This document shows positions 23,681 through 32,250 of a stretch of 61,475 bases of DNA, piece by piece. Location: positions 1 through 61,475 of IMG/VR virus record IMGVR_UViG_3300050821_004627; one strand, 5' to 3'. Position numbers and translations under genes: made by a program. The notes beneath the pieces were generated by a model. That model did not search any database and was not told the origin of the DNA. It saw only the letters and a list, made by a program, of their open reading frames with translations. Source of the stretch: a virus. Each line of letters starts with the position of its first letter. Position 1 is the first letter of the stretch.

Positions 23681-25437
23681 TTCTCAATCCCCCTACTCGT
23701 TTCTAGCAATGGCTTCTTGATGCAATAAACCCCACCCGCAAAACTCAATTTCTGATTCAGCGTATCATACACTAGATCCGGCCTTGGCACTTCCTTTTTG
23801 TTCTTCCCCCGTGCATCCTCATCTAGTCCCACTTCATGCTCATAGATGATAGACTCGAATCCATCAAAGTCTTTCTCGGTCATGTACGAGAGAAAGTGGA
23901 CCTCTCCTAGGACCATAATGTCCTTCTCCCAGTCACCAGTCATCTTCAGTTTCTCTAGATCTACGCACTGGTCCCCACCCACCAAGTACATCTGCGTGCC
24001 GTCCTCGTTAGAGCACAATAGGACTTGGTCACTGAGCTTATTGGTGTCGAAGCTCAATTGTGCGTCGAGCCCGGATCTGGTGATGATTTTGAGTTCAATC
24101 AGCTGTCCCAGCTCAGCGAGATTACCGTGATAGTGTTCCTCTTCCTCGAAGACTTCTATAGCTTCGGAGTCTTTACCGTGAAACGCACGATACATGTCAG
24201 CGGCGGTGACTTCAGGGTTACGCCTCTTGGGATTGCCCCCAAAATGCCTACTAGGCCCCTCTGTTGTTTTGGTCCCCGGCCTCGGTGGTTTATTGGGTCC
24301 CGCCGACACTGAAATCCTGAACTTGGCATAACCCAAATCCTCCAAGTGACGCGCCCAAGCCTTGGCCTCATTCACTTCCTCGGTATACATCTCCATGTTC
24401 CGATCAAGCCAGACAGTGTAGTAGATGGGACCTGTGTACTTTGCCTTCTTGGGATTCTCTTCAAACACAGCCCACCCTTCACCCCAGGGCTTCTCCACCC
24501 TCACTACCTTGCCTTCAGCCTCCAACAACCTCGCATACCTCTTAGCCGCCTTCTCCGCCCCTGGCCCAGTAAATGTATGTGTAGGATTCTTAGGATTGAA
24601 GACCTTCCCAATCTGCGAATCCAAGAACTCCCCGGCCCCGCCAATAGTCCTGAGGGTGGAGCTAATAGGCCCCGATGTTTTCTTCTTCGGATTACTAGCT
24701 ATAAATCTCTTGGCCTCATCCACGTCCTCAAACCTCGATTCCTTATCCAGGCTCGGGACCACATACCCATCCTCAGCCTTGACAATCTTATAGCCCTTGT
24801 AACTAGTCCCCCTCCCCGTACTCTTGACTTCCCCACCCATCTTCAATCCCCTGGCCTGATCACTAGCCCCCTCTTCATACGCGATCCTTAAACTCCTCTT
24901 TACTGGCTCCCCCCGCTCCTCCAGATGATTCCTCTCCAACCAGTCATCAAAATGTTCCTTCCCCTTATACCCAGCCGCGTAGGCCTCGCGATCCGCCCTG
25001 ACTATGGACCACCCGCTACGCTTACGCTTTTTAGCCGGAGCCTCGTCTTCTTTACTCGATGATCCCCACCACGGGTTACTCTTACTGGCTAGCTGGTCTG
25101 CCTTCTCTCTTGCCCTTTGCAATGCATAATCAGGCTTATCAGAGAAATGGAACGTACCTTTACGTGTACTGCTTGTTATTCCGTTCTCCCAGACCTCGTA
25201 CCATCCCGTCCCCTTCCTAGTTATGAAGTAGCTGCCCACTTCGTACACAATGTACCCTTCAGTAGGATTACGGTGGCTAGCCAATTCTCTGGCGTACTCC
25301 CGTCTTTTTGTCTCTGGCGTCTTCTCCACCAACTCCTTCGCCGCTTCCTTAGGCATCCCCTTACTTCTCCCACTCAGTACAGCCTGAGCCATCCCATATT
25401 GTTGAGCGCTCTGAGCGGGATTTAATCTGGTAGCCAT
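23677..25437 (-). CDS. Multidomain protein with NPKK/NPKRR-type motifs
   Basis: 586 residues from ATG 25437. Lys/Arg-rich NP motifs punctuate the chain (SNPWWG, SNPKKK, FNPKNP, ENPKK, NPKRRNP), like the NPRRR motifs of the Arg-rich protein at 20153, and separate several small alpha/beta modules (for example WYEVWENG...GTFHFSD and YTVWLDRNMEMYTEEVNEAK). The last 130 residues form a distinct domain (VLGEVHFLSYMTEKDFDGF). No P-loop or nuclease motif is visible. It is probably an internal virion or polyprotein-like protein cut at NP linkers; the function is unknown. Confidence 0.6.
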   Translation of the reverse strand: MATRLNPAQSAQQYGMAQAVLSGRSKGMPKEAAKELVEKTPETKRREYARELASHRNPTEGYIVYEVGSYFITRKGTGWYEVWENGITSSTRKGTFHFSDKPDYALQRAREKADQLASKSNPWWGSSSKEDEAPAKKRKRSGWSIVRADREAYAAGYKGKEHFDDWLERNHLEERGEPVKRSLRIAYEEGASDQARGLKMGGEVKSTGRGTSYKGYKIVKAEDGYVVPSLDKESRFEDVDEAKRFIASNPKKKTSGPISSTLRTIGGAGEFLDSQIGKVFNPKNPTHTFTGPGAEKAAKRYARLLEAEGKVVRVEKPWGEGWAVFEENPKKAKYTGPIYYTVWLDRNMEMYTEEVNEAKAWARHLEDLGYAKFRISVSAGPNKPPRPGTKTTEGPSRHFGGNPKRRNPEVTAADMYRAFHGKDSEAIEVFEEEEHYHGNLAELGQLIELKIITRSGLDAQLSFDTNKLSDQVLLCSNEDGTQMYLVGGDQCVDLEKLKMTGDWEKDIMVLGEVHFLSYMTEKDFDGFESIIYEHEVGLDEDARGKNKKEVPRPDLVYDTLNQKLSFAGGVYCIKKPLLETSRGIEK

Positions 25438-25445
25438 AAAAGGGT

Positions 25446-25458
25446 TTCGGCAGGAGAA
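25446..25458 (+). repeat. Dispersed 13-mer TTCGGCAGGAGAA, exact copy in opposite orientation
   Basis: In the 5' leader of the 23677 gene but antisense to it, so it is not a ribosome site. One of three exact plus-sense copies. Confidence 0.85.
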
Positions 25459-25465
25459 TCTAGAG

Positions 25466-25738
25466 CTACTTGCCTTCCTCCTTGGGAGCTGGGGGTATCG
25501 TCGGTTCATCACTAAAGAGATTGGGGAATGGGCTAGTTCTCAGGTGATTGATCAACCCCAGGACTGCCCCACCTAATATGACCTTGCCAATCTTCAGATA
25601 ATCCCCTGTAGTTAGGCCAAAGTTTTCTGGCTCTACTGAGGCCATCCCCACAGCGGCCACAGCTCCAGTGATGATGGCTGAGACTGTGCCATTGACCCAG
25701 GCTTTCCAATTGTTCGTGATCATTGCGGGCATCGTCAT
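25466..25738 (-). CDS. Holin-like small membrane protein
   Basis: 90 residues with two membrane segments (VSAIITGAVAAVGMA at about 19-33 and IGKVILGGAVLGLINHL at about 50-66), and a Pro/charged C-terminal tail. Size and topology resemble class II phage holins. It may release the lysozyme-like enzymes or be a virion membrane protein. SD and spacing after 25744 are consistent. Confidence 0.55.
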   Translation of the reverse strand: MTMPAMITNNWKAWVNGTVSAIITGAVAAVGMASVEPENFGLTTGDYLKIGKVILGGAVLGLINHLRTSPFPNLFSDEPTIPPAPKEEGK

Positions 25739-25743
25739 TAGAG

Positions 25744-26010
25744 TTAGAGGGCTCCTTTGTAGGCTTTGGCTGCTTTACCTGCTGCACGTTTATGGGCTGT
25801 GTACCGGGACTCACTACCACCGAAAAAGAACATGAGCACCACAATCCCACCGGTTAACCAAGCCCAGGCGGGGATTCCAGAGATGGGATCGCTAAACGCC
25901 GTAGCTACATTCCCAGAGGTCAGGTCACTGGTGAATTGGGTAAAATCACTGGTCAAGTCACCAATCCCTAGGACTGGGGGCAGTACGTGATGTTGCTGGC
26001 CTAGCTGCAT
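25744..26010 (-). CDS. Tail-anchored membrane protein, paralogue of the 26017 C-terminus
   Basis: 88 residues. N-terminal VLGIGDL (a degenerate form of the Gly motif), then FTQFTSDLTSGN and SDPISGIP shared almost exactly with 26017 (LSQFTSDLTSGN, TDTISGIP), then one membrane helix and a basic tail with Lys/Ala. A duplicated membrane-anchor module. Likely virion membrane protein. Confidence 0.7.
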   Translation of the reverse strand: MQLGQQHHVLPPVLGIGDLTSDFTQFTSDLTSGNVATAFSDPISGIPAWAWLTGGIVVLMFFFGGSESRYTAHKRAAGKAAKAYKGAL

Positions 26011-26016
26011 AGTTGA

Positions 26017-26526
26017 TTAGGCGTAGTTCCGTTTCCCCCGCCCTGTCCCACTCTTCTCTCCAGCCCCCAACAGATACATAGTCCCTACAGCCAGGGCCGC
26101 GATCACATACACAGGGATACCAGAGATAGTGTCAGTGAAAATAGCCTGAGAGATGTTCCCAGAGGTTAGGTCACTGGTGAATTGTGAGAGGTCAGTGGAT
26201 AGAGTGCCCATCCCACCTCCACATCCTCCACCCCCGCCACTACATCCACATCCACAACCCCCTAACCCGTGCATCGAACTCGTGGGCCGCTTCTTACGCA
26301 TCAATGGAGTCCCGGCTGCTCCCTGGCCTATAGGAGCTACGGTGCCTGTGATCTGGGCCAAGAGAGGATTCTGTGGGACTACGAACGAGGCCGCTACAAA
26401 ATCCCCTAATGCTGGTTTAACGCTTACTCCTTCTTGGGCCATTTGAAGGGGATTCTGAGGGACCACGTAATAGCCAGTGAGCAGGTCTCCTAGGCCGGGG
26501 GCGGGATGATATGCGAGATTAGACAT
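26017..26526 (-). CDS. Virion-type membrane protein with two VPQNP modules and MHGLG motif
   Basis: 169 residues. Residues 11-27 (GLGDLLTGYYVVPQNPL) and 40-55 (LGDFVAASFVVPQNPL) are two copies of the VPQNP module. Then come a basic linker, the motif M85-H-G-L-G89, a Gly/Cys run (GCGCGCSGGGGGCGGG) that could bind metal or cross-link, the QFTSDLTSGN module shared with 25744, a membrane helix (about 140-158), and a basic tail. If cleaved at MHGL-G, the VPQNP part would be a separate peptide. Confidence 0.75.
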   Translation of the reverse strand: MSNLAYHPAPGLGDLLTGYYVVPQNPLQMAQEGVSVKPALGDFVAASFVVPQNPLLAQITGTVAPIGQGAAGTPLMRKKRPTSSMHGLGGCGCGCSGGGGGCGGGMGTLSTDLSQFTSDLTSGNISQAIFTDTISGIPVYVIAALAVGTMYLLGAGEKSGTGRGKRNYA

Positions 26527-26758
26527 GTTGAGATTTCTCCTTTAGCTGTGTGGCTCCAGTTACCTTCTCCAGATTCCTGGTATCAACCACGCCATAGAAT
26601 AATTCATTGTGTACAGTCATGAACCGGATGATGGAAAAACATTCCGGCATGGGTATACGCTCGTACTCAGACAGGGGGAAAATGGGGCACAGTCCCGTAA
26701 GCTTGAGCATCTGACCTTTGCTCAAGTACGTGGATCGTTTTGTGAGTTCAGTGTTCAT
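26519..26758 (-). CDS. Hypothetical soluble protein inside the membrane-protein cluster
   Basis: 79 residues from ATG 26758 in a TAATG overlap with 26758, ending across the ATG of 26017. It has no membrane helix; ICP-like mixture of strands (ECFSIIRFMTVHNELFYGVV) suggests a small globular fold. The only clearly soluble product in this cluster, so it could be a regulator or an assembly factor. Unknown. Confidence 0.6.
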   Translation of the reverse strand: MNTELTKRSTYLSKGQMLKLTGLCPIFPLSEYERIPMPECFSIIRFMTVHNELFYGVVDTRNLEKVTGATQLKEKSQHV

Positions 26759-27123
26759 TACTTTATGCTCTTGGCCACTACAATCAGTACCACCAACCCC
26801 AGACCGATGCCTATCAATGTGCTGCAATTGATTCCTATTGTGTTGCCGCACAGATCACTGGTGGGATTCTGATTCAATGTATTTGCTGAGGCCGTCTGTA
26901 GACATGCATTCTCAGCATCAGAACACGTTGTAGTCATCTGTTGGCTGAACGGGTTCAGGGCGCTCAACAGAACATTAGAAATCGAGGCACAGTGAATGAT
27001 CCCGCCATCATGCGTCGGATCATAACATGGAGATCCTGGAGCTAATCCACCTGCTGGAGGTGCAACAGTTCCCAAGCCACTCAGACTCCCTAAGCTAGCG
27101 AGACTTCTATTCATCATGCTCAT
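26758..27123 (-). CDS. Tail-anchored Gly/Cys-rich protein with LSGLG motif
   Basis: 121 residues: Ser-rich start, motif L14-S-G-L-G18, six Cys in the ectodomain (for example TTTCSDAENACLQ, DLCGNTIGINC), and a C-terminal helix (LIGIGLGLVVLIVVAKSIK). With a basic C-terminus the positive-inside rule predicts the N-terminus outside. ATGA overlap with 27120. Confidence 0.75.
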   Translation of the reverse strand: MSMMNRSLASLGSLSGLGTVAPPAGGLAPGSPCYDPTHDGGIIHCASISNVLLSALNPFSQQMTTTCSDAENACLQTASANTLNQNPTSDLCGNTIGINCSTLIGIGLGLVVLIVVAKSIK

Positions 27124-27467
27124 TTGTTGGCTATGACTGCCACGAATAACGCAACAGCCACTCCTCCAAGTAATAAAACCGTGCTGGATATCGGTGTCTG
27201 TGTACCAGGGATCGTTACAATGGATGGCGGATTAGCAGGTAGTGCTGCATACTGACTAGCTGATAAAACAGGCTGGTCCAGATAGTTGGTATTTACTCCC
27301 GTGTTTAACGGGAGATTCTGTAAGGCACTTGTGTAGGTGCTCCCAGACACAGGAGTGGTCACAGGGGCCATGGTAATCCCACTCGTGTCTAGACAGATCC
27401 CCGTGGCATCACAAGTAGGATCCCCCAAGCCACCCATACCCATCCTTTGATTGAGATTGATCATCAT
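27120..27467 (-). CDS. Tail-anchored protein with MGGLG motif
   Basis: 115 residues. Motif M11-G-G-L-G15 is followed by a Cys pair (DPTCDATGICLD), a Thr/Pro-rich stalk and a C-terminal membrane helix (VLLLGGVAVALFVAVIANK). Same layout and topology as its neighbours; starts directly after the stop of 27468. Confidence 0.75.
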   Translation of the reverse strand: MMINLNQRMGMGGLGDPTCDATGICLDTSGITMAPVTTPVSGSTYTSALQNLPLNTGVNTNYLDQPVLSASQYAALPANPPSIVTIPGTQTPISSTVLLLGGVAVALFVAVIANK

Positions 27468-27767
27468 CTATCTCTTGCCCTTACCCATCAACATCACTGC
27501 TGCCAATCCCGCCACCCCGATCATCAAGATGGTGGTAGTGGACATCGATCCCCCACTTGGTAAAGCCGCCACTTGAGCAGGAGTCAGGATAGGCTCCTGA
27601 TTAATAGCCGCCGTAGACGCAGGTGAAGTCAGTGGCAGTCCAGACGGATCAGTCCCACCAGCTATGATTGATTCATTCTCCAAGGCACTGAGGTCATCAG
27701 ACACATCCCCCATCCCCAGCCCCATCCCAGAGAACCCCTGATAGCTAGATAGGTTGAGCATCGACAT
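27468..27767 (-). CDS. Tail-anchored protein with GMGLGMGD motif
   Basis: 99 residues: N-terminal FSGMGLGMGD (12-21), acidic helix, Thr/Pro stalk, C-terminal membrane helix (ILMIGVAGLAAVMLMGKGKR). No Cys. Its ribosome site is a 12-of-13 copy of the genome-wide repeat (27777-27789). Confidence 0.75.
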   Translation of the reverse strand: MSMLNLSSYQGFSGMGLGMGDVSDDLSALENESIIAGGTDPSGLPLTSPASTAAINQEPILTPAQVAALPSGGSMSTTTILMIGVAGLAAVMLMGKGKR

Positions 27768-27950
27768 CTAGGCTAGTTCTCCTGCCGATCCCCCACCACT
27801 CTTACTCCCGCCTCTGCCCATTAAAGCTAGAGCTATTGCGGCTGCTGCTCCTAGATAGAACCACGTGATGTCTGGGCACACGCTATTAGGAGCTACTACT
27901 TGATCTTGTCTCCCGCACTGGTTAGATTTAGTGAATCCTAGGCACATCAT
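27768..27950 (-). CDS. Small Cys-containing membrane protein
   Basis: 60 residues; three Cys in the first 25, one membrane helix (WFYLGAAAAIALALMG) and a Gly/Ser-rich tail. It lacks the Gly motif. SD AAAAGGAGCC precedes ATG 27950. Probably a minor virion membrane protein. Confidence 0.65.
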   Translation of the reverse strand: MMCLGFTKSNQCGRQDQVVAPNSVCPDITWFYLGAAAAIALALMGRGGSKSGGGSAGELA

Positions 27951-27967
27951 TAGATCATTGGCTCCTT

Positions 27968-28630
27968 TTAGTTCGTGTACCGATTAGGCATCTTGCCCCA
28001 TGGCGATTTCTTAGGTAGGGCTCCCAGGTCAATGCCCCCTAACCCTACACCACTATTGGCTTGGGTCACAGTTGAGGGGGCAGGCATGATCATTCCCAGC
28101 CCCTCTGTGCCACGGCGATTAGGTGTGTCCTGGGCAGCAGTCCCACCGCTGGCTGCCACGGTCTGAATAGGGGTAGCTTTGGGAGTAGAACACAGGCCAT
28201 CACTTAGGCTATAGGTAGTTCCTGTTACACATGCTTGAGCATTGGCTAACATCGAGGCTGCTTGGGCATAAGTAAGAGTGGGAGCCATCGAGGCAAAGGT
28301 ACGCTGGTCCTGGGGAGAGAGTAGGTAGTTAATGGCTTGGAGTTGCTGTTGAGTGGCCATCTGTTGAGTAGAGACCGTGCCTGAGGCCGTGGTGGCCGGA
28401 GCTGTAGTAGTTGTGGTGGCGGGAGTCGTGTCCACAGAAGTAGAAGTGGTTGTGGTCCCTGCCGTCACTACAGGAGTCGTAGCCGTGGTTCCGAACCATG
28501 AGGCCCAGTAGCTCCCAGGTCCCCCGGCCACAGCCACAGCTCCAGAAGGCCCATAGTTATTGATGTACCAGTAGAGGGCATAAGCTCCCCCTGCAATCGC
28601 CGCGTACATGATTAGGTCTTTGGTCTTCAT
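27968..28630 (-). CDS. Membrane protein with inverted topology of the Gly-motif family
   Basis: 220 residues from ATG 28630 (SD GAAAGGAT). Here the membrane helix is N-terminal (DLIMYAAIAGGAYALYWYI), followed by a Thr-rich stalk of about 60 residues, a helical domain (QQQLQAINYLLSPQDQRTF) and a C-terminal GVGLGGIDLGAL before a basic end. The order is the reverse of the tail-anchored neighbours. Likely a virion spike or membrane protein. Confidence 0.65.
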   Translation of the reverse strand: MKTKDLIMYAAIAGGAYALYWYINNYGPSGAVAVAGGPGSYWASWFGTTATTPVVTAGTTTTSTSVDTTPATTTTTAPATTASGTVSTQQMATQQQLQAINYLLSPQDQRTFASMAPTLTYAQAASMLANAQACVTGTTYSLSDGLCSTPKATPIQTVAASGGTAAQDTPNRRGTEGLGMIMPAPSTVTQANSGVGLGGIDLGALPKKSPWGKMPNRYTN

Positions 28631-28638
28631 CTCAACAA

Positions 28639-29184
28639 TTATCCTTTCACCAGGAAGTACAAGCCCACCAAAGCCCCCACAGCTAACAAGGGATTCTGTC
28701 CAACCCATCCAGCCAACGAGTCGCACGCTTGAACCTGAGGCTCCTGCATAGGAGCAGCAACGATAGAAGGCAGGGTGGGAACTAGTGATCTGGGGTTAAT
28801 AGCTTTCGATGCTGGTTGCGAGGCTCCATATGCATTAAGAGCCGTTTGCGTAATAGACGGAGTCGTTTGCGTCGTAGCCTTAGGCAATGGCGCATAAATC
28901 GGAGGCGTCACCGGAAAGGGAGGGGTAGTGGGAGCAGGTACGACGCTGGGGCAATTCAATCCCGACGTAGATCTATAAGGAGCGCAGACAGGATTCTCGC
29001 ACGTGTTGTACGAGTTCATCTGCCCATACCACGCGCACCACGCCCTAGCCCCAGTGTTAGCTCCACCGTCCGCGAAACATGCGTAGGGTAGACAATCAGC
29101 AGCAGTCGCGGGAGTATTGCCTGGGTCAGTGATTACGCCTGACTCGATGGTTACGGTAGCAGGACCATTCCATGCACCAGCCAT
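28639..29184 (-). CDS. Tail-anchored protein with duplicated C-terminal anchor (copy A)
   Basis: 181 residues: N-terminal beta domain with eight Cys (likely disulphides), a Pro/Thr stalk, and a C-terminal module GWVGQNPLLAVGALVGLY ending LVKG, nearly identical to the end of 29186 (GWIGDNPLLAAGALVGLY). Only the anchor is shared, so different ectodomains use one membrane module. Confidence 0.7.
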   Translation of the reverse strand: MAGAWNGPATVTIESGVITDPGNTPATAADCLPYACFADGGANTGARAWCAWYGQMNSYNTCENPVCAPYRSTSGLNCPSVVPAPTTPPFPVTPPIYAPLPKATTQTTPSITQTALNAYGASQPASKAINPRSLVPTLPSIVAAPMQEPQVQACDSLAGWVGQNPLLAVGALVGLYFLVKG

Positions 29185-29185
29185 T

Positions 29186-29833
29186 TTAGTCCACCCCCTT
29201 GATTAAGAGATAAAGCCCGACCAGAGCCCCCGCTGCTAATAAGGGATTGTCCCCAATCCATCCCACTATCCCTTTGCACATTATTGTGTTATCTGAGTAG
29301 GTAACGCCTGGGACGTTGGGGACGATCTGCGGTAAGGGGTTCAAGATCGTTTGAGTGGTGAATTTGTGCCCTCTCGGGATCTGTGTACCGGCTGCTGACC
29401 CAGCATCTAGATAGGCGGCATTGCCATAGGCTGAGGGGTAATTAGGAGCCGCTGATGGAGAAGTCTGTAGGGTAGCGGCTGTGGGGCCTGAGGACTCGTT
29501 ATTGGTTGCGATCACGATAGTAGTTGTAGGGGCTGTGACGTCTACAGGGGTGCCTGTGGCAATAGGGACTGATGCGATGGAACTAGAGGGCATGGAGCTT
29601 AGAAGCTGGCTAGTGCCCAGAGGAATCGAGCCAGGCCCCACGTTTGATCCAGTGCTCATCGGCAGCATACCTGATTGGCCCCAAGGTACACATTGGTCAG
29701 AGCCACGAGGATAGAAGGGGTTGCTAGGGACTGAGAAGCATCCAGGGATTAGATCTCCCATCCCACCACGAAATGGATTCTGTGGGAGGATGGTCTGGCC
29801 GGATTGAAAGGCTCCTAGTCTCTGGCGTCTCAT
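29186..29833 (-). CDS. Tail-anchored protein with two PxNP modules (copy B of anchor)
   Basis: 215 residues from ATG 29833 (ATGA overlap with 29830). N-terminal ILPQNPF (15-21) and GDLIPGCFSVPSNPF (26-40) are two versions of the VPQNP module; FRGGMGD lies between. A Thr/Ser/Pro-rich stalk leads to the anchor shared with 28639. Probably a virion membrane protein. Confidence 0.7.
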   Translation of the reverse strand: MRRQRLGAFQSGQTILPQNPFRGGMGDLIPGCFSVPSNPFYPRGSDQCVPWGQSGMLPMSTGSNVGPGSIPLGTSQLLSSMPSSSIASVPIATGTPVDVTAPTTTIVIATNNESSGPTAATLQTSPSAAPNYPSAYGNAAYLDAGSAAGTQIPRGHKFTTQTILNPLPQIVPNVPGVTYSDNTIMCKGIVGWIGDNPLLAAGALVGLYLLIKGVD

Positions 29834-30303
29834 AATCCAGAGGCTCCTATCTGTACGCACTGTGTACCTGTTCCCGCTGCATTAGGTTGTAGCTGCCACT
29901 GCCACCCCCAGGCGTATAGAAATCCCCCAGCCAATGCACCCACACCCAGCAACTTACCCCATCCGGGCAGCAGCAATAATCCTAACGCTCCCGCTGCATA
30001 TAAGGCCGCTTGAGCAGGAAACAGGCCGGTACCAAATACACCACAGCCTGCTGTACCTGGATTCTGTAGAGGCCCCTCCCCAGAACTGTTCGTACAAACG
30101 TATTGAGGACACCCATTGGCACCTAATTCGAGCACGGCCCCAGGAGTAGTTGATAGAGCATTCACTACCTCAGAATTAGGGACATAATACATTGCTTGAT
30201 TCGTGTACCCAGTGGGACAGCCCTTAGGCCAGGACGGGTCTTGATAGACTGAGCACGTTGGTGTAGTGGTTCCTAATCCATGCATGCCTGACATCTTTGC
30301 CAT
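29830..30303 (-). CDS. Membrane protein with N-terminal MHGLG motif
   Basis: 157 residues. Motif M7-H-G-L-G11, a Cys-rich ectodomain (PTCSVYQ, GCPTGY, GCPQYVC), and two hydrophobic segments (AALYAAGALGLLLLPGW and LGVGALAGGFLYAWGW) before a polar end with one Cys, so the topology differs from the one-helix neighbours. Confidence 0.7.
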   Translation of the reverse strand: MAKMSGMHGLGTTTPTCSVYQDPSWPKGCPTGYTNQAMYYVPNSEVVNALSTTPGAVLELGANGCPQYVCTNSSGEGPLQNPGTAGCGVFGTGLFPAQAALYAAGALGLLLLPGWGKLLGVGALAGGFLYAWGWQWQLQPNAAGTGTQCVQIGASGL

Positions 30304-30304
30304 A

Positions 30305-31246
30305 CTATTTACTCATCCCCATGAACAGAAACAGAGCCAGGACCCCTGCTCCCAAGAGCATGGCCGTCTTACTACCCACTGCTCCGGCTAAACACGTTTC
30401 TCCTGGAAAGAAGCTCAATGCACAAGTCCCAGGAGTCAGGTTAGGATTCGTCCCCCCTGTCGTTAGAGCCGATGTGCCCGTAGCACTACCCGTGACATTC
30501 GAGTTCTGTACAGTAGGCTGATTCGGCAACACTCCTGTAGGCACTGGAGGAGGAGCAGATTGTGGAGCCGTACCTAATACATTGCTACCACCGCCCTGCG
30601 TCCCACTCCCTCCCCCACTCACAATATTAGACGTAGCTGTAGTCTGGGCTGGAGGATTACTTGCAAACGTAGTGGCAGCAGTCGTAGCTCCCGGCACATA
30701 AGCATTCTGCATGCAGCCAGTCCCAGGGACCCACGTATAGCCCACTAGCGGGAAACAGTTCTCGGTAGCTTGTGAGATTATAGGTCCTGGATTGTTAGCC
30801 GTCGTAGTATTAGGAGTAGCTATAGGGGTAGTTTGTCCAGCCTGGGCAGCGGCCACTAAAGCCGGAGGCAGTGCAGCGGCAATCTGATTTGCCTGGGCTA
30901 TGTACGAAGAGGAGGCCACAGATCCATTGCACGAGGAGGCGTCCCCAGGATTATTAGCACAGTAAGTATTGAGGGCATTGATCACCGTACCTGCTGCATC
31001 CTGGACCAGCGATGGGTTATTAATGACGAAGGGATTATTGGGAGCAAACTCCTGTTGATACTGAGCAATAATCTGATCAGCCGTAGATCCCAGGCCACGC
31101 ATCCCATATCTCTTAGTATTGAGGTCTACGAATCGTTGCAGGGCACTTGGCAGCCCTGGCCTGCCCAAAGAACTAAGTGAATGGGGGACTGGCTCATGGT
31201 ACCCTGTTGACGGGCCGCGTCTAGCGAGATTCATATCGATTCGCAT
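30305..31246 (-). CDS. Large tail-anchored protein with MRGLG motif
   Basis: 313 residues. The 48-residue basic N-terminus precedes M49-R-G-L-G53. Next are a helical domain (about 55-130), a long Thr/Pro/Asn stalk, and a C-terminal module CALSFFPGETCLAG then TAMLLGAGVLALFLFMG, shared with 31259 (CPLSFFSGESCLGG, TALVLGAGLLALL). The Cys pair just outside the membrane is conserved in both copies. Confidence 0.7.
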   Translation of the reverse strand: MRIDMNLARRGPSTGYHEPVPHSLSSLGRPGLPSALQRFVDLNTKRYGMRGLGSTADQIIAQYQQEFAPNNPFVINNPSLVQDAAGTVINALNTYCANNPGDASSCNGSVASSSYIAQANQIAAALPPALVAAAQAGQTTPIATPNTTTANNPGPIISQATENCFPLVGYTWVPGTGCMQNAYVPGATTAATTFASNPPAQTTATSNIVSGGGSGTQGGGSNVLGTAPQSAPPPVPTGVLPNQPTVQNSNVTGSATGTSALTTGGTNPNLTPGTCALSFFPGETCLAGAVGSKTAMLLGAGVLALFLFMGMSK

Positions 31247-31258
31247 AGTTAGTTAGTC

Positions 31259-32164
31259 CTAATCCCCCAAGACCAATAGAGCCAAGAGTCCGGCTCCTAA
31301 TACTAAAGCTGTCTGAGTGCCAATGAATCCTCCTAGGCAGGATTCCCCACTAAAGAAACTAAGCGGGCAACTAGACGCAGGGGTGGTGACTACCTGTCCA
31401 TTGCTCAGGACTGTGGTTGTAGTTGAGGCCCCTGTTACCGGGCTAGTTGTGGTGGTTGAGGAAGTAGCCACGGGATCAGGAACGACTGTGGGATCATTAG
31501 CAATGGGATCGTAGTAACCAACAAACCAATTCCAACACGTAGATCCTGATCCGTTGGGACCTGCCCCCGTATACGTCCAGTTACCTGATGCATCCTGACT
31601 CCATCCCGCTGGGCTAGTCTTCCACTGGCATCCCGATTGTGATCTCTGGCTAATGCAATTCTGCCCGGCTGTTGATAGTTGTGGGTTGCCACACATCTGC
31701 ACTAACTGAGCCCAGGCCGAATTAAATGTCGTTAGTGCCGCTTGCTGGGCCGATGCGTAATGCACAGGAGCCGACATGTACTGATCGAGGTTCTGTTGCA
31801 AGAGAGCTGCGACTTGATTAGCGATGTTCGATGCTTCGGTACAGGTCGATCCGCATCCCTGGACCAAGTTATAGATTGCTACCCCTAAAGCTATGGCTCC
31901 TGATACAGCTAACCCGACTGGCCCTGCAATTGATCCCGTTGCGACTAATGAGCCATAGATCCCAATCGCTGTTGAGGCCGCTGCTGTAGCCGCTGGGATC
32001 GCTGCACTGGTATTGAGACCTAGACCTCGGAGTCCCTGATATGCTGTTGGATCGAATCCGGCTAGCTGTGTGATGAGCCGTTGGCCGTCACGATATGCCG
32101 AGGGATCGAATCCTAGTCCTGTGGGGACTGCTCTCTTCCACGTATGTGTGGTGGGCTGGAGCAC
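31259..32164 (-). CDS. Large tail-anchored protein with LRGLG motif
   Basis: 301 residues from a GTG with SD AGGAGAT. Twin GFDPSAY/GFDPTAY repeats precede L45-R-G-L-G49. A hydrophobic Ala/Gly-rich stretch (about 55-100), a Cys-rich ectodomain and the CPLSFFSGESCLGG plus membrane helix module follow. Paralogous to 30305 in the C-terminus only. Possibly a membrane-remodelling or spike protein. Confidence 0.7.
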   Translation of the reverse strand: MLQPTTHTWKRAVPTGLGFDPSAYRDGQRLITQLAGFDPTAYQGLRGLGLNTSAAIPAATAAASTAIGIYGSLVATGSIAGPVGLAVSGAIALGVAIYNLVQGCGSTCTEASNIANQVAALLQQNLDQYMSAPVHYASAQQAALTTFNSAWAQLVQMCGNPQLSTAGQNCISQRSQSGCQWKTSPAGWSQDASGNWTYTGAGPNGSGSTCWNWFVGYYDPIANDPTVVPDPVATSSTTTTSPVTGASTTTTVLSNGQVVTTPASSCPLSFFSGESCLGGFIGTQTALVLGAGLLALLVLGD

Positions 32165-32248
32165 CTACTTGGATCTCCTGCTGGGGATCTTGGCCTCAAT
32201 CTTCCCACTCTTCGTCACCCTGACCTGTGCCTTGATCCCTGAGGCCAT
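32165..32248 (-). CDS. Very small basic protein (27 aa)
   Basis: It fills the gap exactly: ATG two bases after the stop of 32251 and TAG abutting GTG 32164. Lys/Arg-rich with VRVTKSGK, echoing the end of 15787. It could be a coupled leader or a DNA-binding peptide. Confidence 0.4.
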   Translation of the reverse strand: MASGIKAQVRVTKSGKIEAKIPSRRSK

Positions 32249-32250
32249 CT

